DNA of 32,157 nt from Hyphomicrobiales bacterium (lineage in GTDB: Bacteria > Pseudomonadota > Alphaproteobacteria > Rhizobiales > JAJFHC01): NCBI GenBank assembly GCA_021775835.1, contig JAJFHC010000231.1, positions 1-32,157 of the forward strand. Reading direction: 5' to 3'. The translations under genes and the position numbers were made by a program. Shown piece after piece: positions 26,385 through 32,157 of the stretch (positions are counted from its first letter, which is position 1; each line of letters opens with the position of its first letter). Below the pieces are notes generated by a model. It did no database searches, was not told where the DNA came from, and was given only the letters and a program-made list of their open reading frames with translations.

Positions 26385-26419
26385 AAAAAAACGATGGGCG
26401 GCCCCAAAACCGCCCATCG
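26385..26419 (-). terminator. Rho-independent terminator of the EF-G-like gene
   Basis: CGATGGGCGG (26392-26401) and CCGCCCATCG (26410-26419) form a perfect 10-bp stem with an 8-base loop. On the minus strand it is followed by TTTTTTT (A run 26385-26391 on plus). It lies 20 bases after the stop codon and separates this gene from msrP. Confidence 0.92.
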
Positions 26420-26438
26420 CCTCTGTAGTTTTATCCCG

Positions 26439-28496
26439 TCAGGCCGCTTCGGCGGCACTCGCCGAAAGAACCTGTTCTGCCTGCTTGCCGGTCAATTCGG
26501 CCAGGTGATCGAACCTGTATGTGAACGTACCCACACCAGCGGTTGCCGACCGCAGTTCAACAATCAGGTTCTGCATTTCGGATTCCGGCAGGTGAGCACT
26601 CACGACGTCCCAACCGTTCCAGCCCTCACGGGCATCGAAGCCAAGGATCTGTCCGCGATGGCCGCTGACAATCTGGTTGGCCCTGGGTGTTGCCTCCGAC
26701 GGCACGGCGACTTCGACCGAAAGGACTGGTTCCAGAAGGACCGGCGAGCAATCCGGCATGCCTTCTGCCATGGCGATCCGGCCAGCCGTCTTGAACGCCT
26801 GCTCTGAGGAATCCACGGCATGATAGGACCCGTCCGTGAGCACAACCGCCACATCCACCACGGGAAACCCGAGAGGTCCGCTCGGCAGATATTCCTTGAT
26901 GCCGTTTTCCACTGCCGGGATGTATTGCTTGGGCACCACACCGCCGGTAATGGTATCGGAGAACTCGAAGCCGCCACCACGCGGCAATGGTTTGATATCG
27001 ACCACCACATCGCCGAATTGCCCGTGACCGCCACTTTGCTTCTTGTGCCGTCCCCTGACGCTGGTTCCCTTGCGGATGGTCTCCTTGTAAGGCACACGCC
27101 GGGGCCGGGTTTCTGCCTCAATGCCATACTTCCCGGAAAGCCGTTCGAGCGCCACGCGAAGATGCATTTCGCCTTGCCCCCACAACACCATTTCGTTGGT
27201 ATCGGGATTGTGGTCGAGCGAGATTGAAGGATCCTCCTCGATGATCTTGCCGATCGCGGTTGAAAGCTTGACTTCGTCCTTGCGCTCCTGTGCCGAGATG
27301 GCTTTGCCGAACACACCCGCCATGGGTGTGAGCGGCATGATCTGGTCGCATTCGCCCTTGGTCGTGGACAGGGTCGTGCCAGTTGCCACCGAATCCATGC
27401 GGCCCAGGGCAACAGTTGCACCGGCACCGGCATTGCTCAGCTTCTTGGGTTCCTGGCCCATCAGACTGAATATCCCGGAAACACGTTCGTCTTTGCCTTC
27501 CGCGCCGTAGAGTACTGTGCCGTCCTTGATCTCACCTGAAAGCACACGGGCAACTGACAGTTTGCCGCCGTGCGTGGTGTGAAACGTCTTGAGCACCTGG
27601 ACGATGGAAGTGCCCGCCTCGGGTGTCACACCAAGACGGTCCACGGTCTGCCCGATACCTTGAACCTCGTGGCGCAGCGCTTTCATGAGCCGGAGAATAC
27701 CGTTGCCGTTTTCCGCAGATCCGAGCAGAACCGGACAAATCAGACCGTCGGCCAGTTCCTTCGAGAGATCGTCGAAAACCTGGTCCCGGGGCGGCTCCAT
27801 GTCTTCGAGAAGGGCCTCCATGAGAGCATCGTCGTAGTCGGCAATTTTCTCCAGCATCTCGAAACGCGCTTCAGCATTGCGGTCGTTCATAGTGTCCGGC
27901 AGATCGATGACCTTGCTTTCCGCATGTTCGCGGTAGACAAAAGCCCGTTCGAGCGCCAAGTCAACGAACCCGGTGGCGATGCCATTGTTCCAGATGGGGA
28001 TTTGGCGCAAGACCAGTGGTGTAGAACTCGCCGGCTGCAGCATTTCGAGCATGTCTCGAACACGGCCTTCCGCGTTGTCGATCTTGTTGATGAACAGGAA
28101 TCGCGGAATTCCGCGTTGTTCCAGTTCCTTGAGAATAAGCTGCAGGGCCGGAACTTTCTTGTCGTCGGGCTCACAGACTACGATTGCCGCATCGACGCCA
28201 GTCAGCGCGGCGGCTTGTTCCTGCATGAATTCGATTGAACCGGGACAGTCCACAAACGTGTAGGTGTCTCCCAGAAATTCGGTCGACGCCACGTTTAGCT
28301 CCACGCTCATGCCATGCGAGCGGGCTTCCGGTGAGGCGTCACCAACCGTGTTGGCCTCGTTGATCTTCCCTTGCCGGGTAATGGCGTCGGTTCGCGCCAA
28401 TATGCTTTCGAGTAAGGTTGTCTTGCCGCTGAGATAGGGGCCCACCAATGCAATGCACCGTGGACCCCGGGCTACACTGCCGCCGTTTTGGTCCAT
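26439..28496 (-). CDS. Elongation factor G-like GTPase (EF-G paralogue), 685 aa
   Basis: The five-domain EF-G layout is complete. The GTPase domain has G1 GPYLSGKTT (19-27), G3 DCPGS (83-87), G4 NKID (137-140) and G5 GSAENG; domain II follows at about residues 285-370 and domains III-V to the end (RRVPYKETIRKGTSVRGRHK, VVPKQYIPAVENGIKEYLPS, GFPVVDV). Compared with true EF-G, G1 lacks the AHIDAGKTT sequence and the G3 histidine of DTPGH, which activates the water for GTP hydrolysis, is Ser87. The switch I region is also shorter. Such EF-G-like proteins form a known paralogous family of uncertain function. GGGAG lies 5 bases before the ATG and a strong terminator ends the unit, so it is monocistronic. 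It is not the housekeeping fusA. Confidence 0.92.
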   Translation of the reverse strand: MDQNGGSVARGPRCIALVGPYLSGKTTLLESILARTDAITRQGKINEANTVGDASPEARSHGMSVELNVASTEFLGDTYTFVDCPGSIEFMQEQAAALTGVDAAIVVCEPDDKKVPALQLILKELEQRGIPRFLFINKIDNAEGRVRDMLEMLQPASSTPLVLRQIPIWNNGIATGFVDLALERAFVYREHAESKVIDLPDTMNDRNAEARFEMLEKIADYDDALMEALLEDMEPPRDQVFDDLSKELADGLICPVLLGSAENGNGILRLMKALRHEVQGIGQTVDRLGVTPEAGTSIVQVLKTFHTTHGGKLSVARVLSGEIKDGTVLYGAEGKDERVSGIFSLMGQEPKKLSNAGAGATVALGRMDSVATGTTLSTTKGECDQIMPLTPMAGVFGKAISAQERKDEVKLSTAIGKIIEEDPSISLDHNPDTNEMVLWGQGEMHLRVALERLSGKYGIEAETRPRRVPYKETIRKGTSVRGRHKKQSGGHGQFGDVVVDIKPLPRGGGFEFSDTITGGVVPKQYIPAVENGIKEYLPSGPLGFPVVDVAVVLTDGSYHAVDSSEQAFKTAGRIAMAEGMPDCSPVLLEPVLSVEVAVPSEATPRANQIVSGHRGQILGFDAREGWNGWDVVSAHLPESEMQNLIVELRSATAGVGTFTYRFDHLAELTGKQAEQVLSASAAEAA

Positions 28497-28554
28497 GTCA
28501 CTCCCTTTCTGTTGACGTGGTAAGGGGTGGACAGGTGTTTTTGATTGGATTTTG

Positions 28555-28579
28555 TGACCACCCAGGAGTCATGGTCACC
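28555..28579. repeat. 7-bp dyad upstream of the EF-G-like gene
   Basis: GTGACCA (28555-28561) and TGGTCAC (28573-28579) are perfect arms around 11 bases, about 60-80 bases upstream of the EF-G-like start. It could be an operator for that gene or a 3' hairpin for the convergent-side neighbour. No T run follows on either strand. Confidence 0.4.
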
Positions 28580-28691
28580 CCGTTTCACAAAAGATGCAAG
28601 GGTGGAACCGGAAAATTCGCGGTCTGACACCCAGACCGGTTGGACAAGCGCACCGGATCCACTTCCTGCAATACTGGTTTTAGTCAGGCTT

Positions 28692-29663
28692 TCACGCAGA
28701 CAGGATGGCTTCAATTTTTCTCTGGACGCTCAGCGCTTCCTGGGGCGTGGCCAACAGATGTGGGGCTCGCCGCAGACACTTGTCGAGTTCATCAAGCTGG
28801 CGTTGCAGCGTATCGACCCTCGGGTCGTCCGGTTGTTCTATGGCCTCTTCAAACGGACCGCCGTCGGAACGACTCAATTGGAAGAACTCCGAAATCCGGT
28901 AGCTGCATCTCTCCCCCGTAACGGTAACCTCCTGGCGGTCGGGCTGAACGCCACCGATCGAACCCATGATGGACACCGGCACGCCGTCGACATTTTCAAG
29001 CCGCGCCATGACATGGGTTTCACACAAGGCGTCGTCGTCAGGGTAGTAGGCATGCCCCCGGATGAGCCAAGTCTCGCCAATCAGCCGCTCTGTCGCAAAT
29101 ATGAAATGGGAAATGACTTCACGGGTATACCCCCCTTCGGCCCGGAACCGCAGCCAGTCGGCATCAACCTGCCAGGCTCGTGGCCAGGCCGGATACGTGA
29201 CCACAATATCGACACCCACGATAGCCCCGGTCTCGCCGGCAGCTTGGGCACGAACCACTTCAGCCAGCGCCCGGCCGCCGGCCTGGGTGAAGTTGACGGC
29301 ACAGGGTACTCCACTCGCTTCAAGGCGTTTGACGAGATCGCGGCTTTCATCGTCGTCGAGCCCCAGGGGTTTTTCAAGAAAGACAGCCTTGCTTTGTCCG
29401 GCGGCGGCAAGAGCAAGTTCTTTTCGCGGCCCTGGCGGACAGGCGAGATAGACTGAATCGGCAGCTTCCATTGCCGCGTGCGCCGAGCGTGCCATTATGG
29501 AATCGGGTGCATCGTCGAGGGTCTTCTGACACGCCGCATCGGATGGATCCCAAACCGCCACGGGCTCAAACGCCGGGTGAAGCCGCAGGTTTGCCAGCAT
29601 CCGCCGGCCCATGATACCCAGCCCGATTACCGCAATCCTGTGCGGCGATGACGAGACTATCAT
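28692..29663 (-). CDS. Gfo/Idh/MocA-family oxidoreductase, 323 aa
   Basis: The start at 29663 overlaps the stop of the upstream small gene (ATGA). The N-terminal Rossmann fold begins RIAVIGLGIMGRRMLANLRL with the dinucleotide-binding GLGIMG. The family's catalytic-site motif is seen as VFLEKPLG, with the lysine that contacts substrate and cofactor. The C-terminal beta-sheet domain contains WPRAWQVDADWLRFRAEGGY followed by TREVISHFIF, where the conserved histidine of the active site is expected. These enzymes oxidise or reduce hydroxyl groups of sugars, inositols and related compounds with NAD(P). The substrate cannot be read from the sequence. It is the last gene of a likely three-gene unit with the small protein and the aminotransferase. 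Confidence 0.88.
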   Translation of the reverse strand: MIVSSSPHRIAVIGLGIMGRRMLANLRLHPAFEPVAVWDPSDAACQKTLDDAPDSIMARSAHAAMEAADSVYLACPPGPRKELALAAAGQSKAVFLEKPLGLDDDESRDLVKRLEASGVPCAVNFTQAGGRALAEVVRAQAAGETGAIVGVDIVVTYPAWPRAWQVDADWLRFRAEGGYTREVISHFIFATERLIGETWLIRGHAYYPDDDALCETHVMARLENVDGVPVSIMGSIGGVQPDRQEVTVTGERCSYRISEFFQLSRSDGGPFEEAIEQPDDPRVDTLQRQLDELDKCLRRAPHLLATPQEALSVQRKIEAILSA

Positions 29664-30007
29664 ACGACTCGGAACGCCCCGTGGGACCTGTTCGAAGTAT
29701 GAGGGCGAACATGGCTCGACCACCGCCCGCGCTCGACCGCTTCACCCCATGCAGCGCTTGCCAGCACATCCAGATCATCAATCTCGTAGAGCGCCGAATA
29801 AACCGGGCTTGCCGCCGGCATGGCTTTTTCCTCGCCGCCGATCGCAAACTTGAAAGGCTCGCCCTTCAGCCGCGTGACCGACCGCACTCCGGGCACTTCA
29901 AGCAGATAGGGAATGTGCTCGGTGTCGTAGACTTCGTTGAACAGAGCTTCATGCTCCGGTTCCACATCCATGGACACGACGAACAGATAACGGCTCTCGA
30001 CAGACAT
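29660..30007 (-). CDS. Small conserved protein, likely dimeric alpha/beta-barrel (EthD/ABM-like), 115 aa
   Basis: A good ribosome binding site (GGAAGGGA) precedes the ATG by about 8 bases. The sequence RYLFVVSMDVEPEHEALFNE, then YDTEHIPYLLEVPGVRSVTR, has the pattern of ferredoxin-like dimeric barrel proteins such as the EthD or antibiotic-monooxygenase folds: a first strand, a helix with 'E...N..Y..EH.P.L', then 'PGV....R'. I do not recognise a specific family with certainty. The C terminus (WSSHVRPHTSNRSHGAFRVV) is probably disordered. It overlaps the oxidoreductase start by 4 bp, so both are co-translated, which suggests they act on the same pathway. A role in binding or isomerising a small metabolite is inference. 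Confidence 0.75.
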   Translation of the reverse strand: MSVESRYLFVVSMDVEPEHEALFNEVYDTEHIPYLLEVPGVRSVTRLKGEPFKFAIGGEEKAMPAASPVYSALYEIDDLDVLASAAWGEAVERGRWSSHVRPHTSNRSHGAFRVV

Positions 30008-30104
30008 CGGCGATTTCCCTTCCAGCCACGAGAATCATAGCGACGCTGAGCACTCTACAGCACCGGCACGGAAAATCGAGACTGTTGGTTTCGCCTCAGG
30101 GTCG

Positions 30105-31325
<1,221 letters not shown>

Positions 31326-31490
31326 TCAAAGAATTCAGGTTGACGAAGACCCGCTACATGGTAGGCAAACCCGCAACGGCACGCGGCGCGGAAGCTACGC
31401 CCGGTTGGCCTTGAGTGCAAGACTGAATTCTCGGAAAAGCCCGCAGGTCATGAGAAAAACACGTTAGAAAAACAATGGAGACGAGTTCCG

Positions 31491-32157
31491 ATGAACCTTC
31501 ATCACCTGTTGCAGAACCGGCTTGACGATAGAGGCCCGGTTCGTGTCGCGCTGATCGGCGCTGGAAAATTCGGCTCCATGTTTCTGGCGCAGGTCCCTTC
31601 GACCCGCGGGCTGGAAGTATCTGTCATTGCAGATCTGGACGTCGACTGCGCCAGACAGGCCTGCCGCACGGTTGGCTGGAGCGAGGAACTGATCGCGGAA
31701 GCCACGTTCACGGATGACGGAACGGCAGCGATCGCCAGCGACGGCATTGAAGTCGTGATTGACGCAACCGGCAACCCCGCCGCCGGCGTACGCCACGCCA
31801 ACGCCGCCATCCGCCAGGGCCGGCACATGGTGATGGTCAATGTGGAGGCAGATGTGCTCGCAGGCCCCCTGCTCGCCCAGCGGGCAAGGCAAGCCGGCGT
31901 CGTCTATTCGATGGCCTATGGCGACCAGCCCGCCCTGACAGCCGAAATCGTCGACTGGGCGCGCGCCTGTGGCTTCGATGTCGTTGCCGCTGGCAAGGGC
32001 ACCAAGTATCTGCCGGCCTTTCACGCCTCGACACCGGACACCGTCTGGGAATATTACGGCATTCCGAAGGAAAAGGCCGAAGCCGACCGCATGAACGCCC
32101 AGATGTTCAACTCCTTTATCGACGGCACCAAGTCGGCCATCGAAATGACCGCCATCG
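31491..32157 (+). CDS. NAD(P)-dependent oxidoreductase, homoserine-dehydrogenase-like N-terminal part (3' truncated by window edge)
   Basis: The ATG has GGAG about 11 bases upstream and the frame is open to the window end (222 codons seen). It starts MNLHHLLQNRLDDRGPVRVA and continues LIGAGKFGSMFLAQV, with a GxGxxG Rossmann motif and an acidic residue after strand 2 (VSVIADLD). Then come EVVIDATGNPAAGVRHANAA and GRHMVMVNVEADVLAGPLLA, followed by GKGTKYLPAFHAS. I recall this combination in a family of about 430 residues that ends in a SAF domain and is annotated as homoserine-dehydrogenase-like or NAD(P)-dependent oxidoreductase. The SAF part would lie outside the window. It is divergent from the aminotransferase (183-bp gap). 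The substrate is unknown. Confidence 0.85.
   Translation, partial: MNLHHLLQNRLDDRGPVRVALIGAGKFGSMFLAQVPSTRGLEVSVIADLDVDCARQACRTVGWSEELIAEATFTDDGTAAIASDGIEVVIDATGNPAAGVRHANAAIRQGRHMVMVNVEADVLAGPLLAQRARQAGVVYSMAYGDQPALTAEIVDWARACGFDVVAAGKGTKYLPAFHASTPDTVWEYYGIPKEKAEADRMNAQMFNSFIDGTKSAIEMTAI

Noticed and set aside
28545..29456. A 303-codon open frame on the plus strand over the Gfo/Idh/MocA gene
   Set aside because: It is antisense to a gene with clear family motifs (GLGIMG, EKPLG) and has no recognisable domain or ribosome binding site. High-GC coding often leaves the opposite strand open.

Overview
The window looks like a piece of an alphaproteobacterial chromosome, most likely Hyphomicrobiales (Rhizobiales) or a close relative. 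The signs are the yqeY-dnaG-rpoD cluster divergent from carA, an RpoD with a very acidic insert, a carB/greA/Lrp/trxB/LsrB-like gene order, and a DUF3489-DUF2924-serine recombinase module of a kind I know mainly from Alphaproteobacteria. All identifications come from reading sequence and from memory of protein families; no search was run.

Positions 1-3163 are an accessory island. It holds the right end of an IS3-family element (1-140), a small unknown gene, then a tightly packed DUF3489, DUF2924 and large serine recombinase set. The recombinase frame is broken by a UAA codon six codons after its presumed catalytic serine. The island stops at the 3' end of a CAU-anticodon tRNA (3164-3240, minus strand) that has features of the lysidine-modified tRNA-Ile2. 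From there on the genes look like core chromosome.

Positions 3394-11087 hold a secreted SIMPL-domain protein and a transport/catabolism locus. On the minus strand are a Tat-type solute-binding protein, a hairpin terminator, an ATPase and two permeases of the polyamine/Pot type. Divergent from these, across a 429-bp AT-rich region with two dyads, are a FadR-type GntR regulator and a feruloyl-CoA-synthase-like ligase whose reading frames overlap by 4 bp. A simple model is import of a carboxylic acid followed by CoA activation, controlled by the GntR protein.

Positions 11100-24030 are housekeeping: rpoD, dnaG and yqeY (minus), carA (plus), an M48 membrane protease (minus), carB and greA (plus), an Lrp/AsnC regulator (minus) and trxB (plus). 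Positions 24146-26287 look like a redox neighbourhood: an LsrB-like LysR regulator without any cysteine, a densely folded candidate small RNA with pyrimidine-rich loops and its own terminator (about 25125-25288), and the periplasmic methionine sulfoxide reductase msrP without msrQ beside it.

Positions 26439-32157 hold an EF-G-like GTPase lacking the catalytic histidine of its G3 motif, a probable three-gene operon (aspartate-type aminotransferase, small ferredoxin-like-fold protein, Gfo/Idh/MocA oxidoreductase), and the start of an NAD(P)-binding oxidoreductase that leaves the window. The observations most worth a second look are the candidate small RNA, the interrupted recombinase, the cysteine-free LsrB homologue and the EF-G paralogue.
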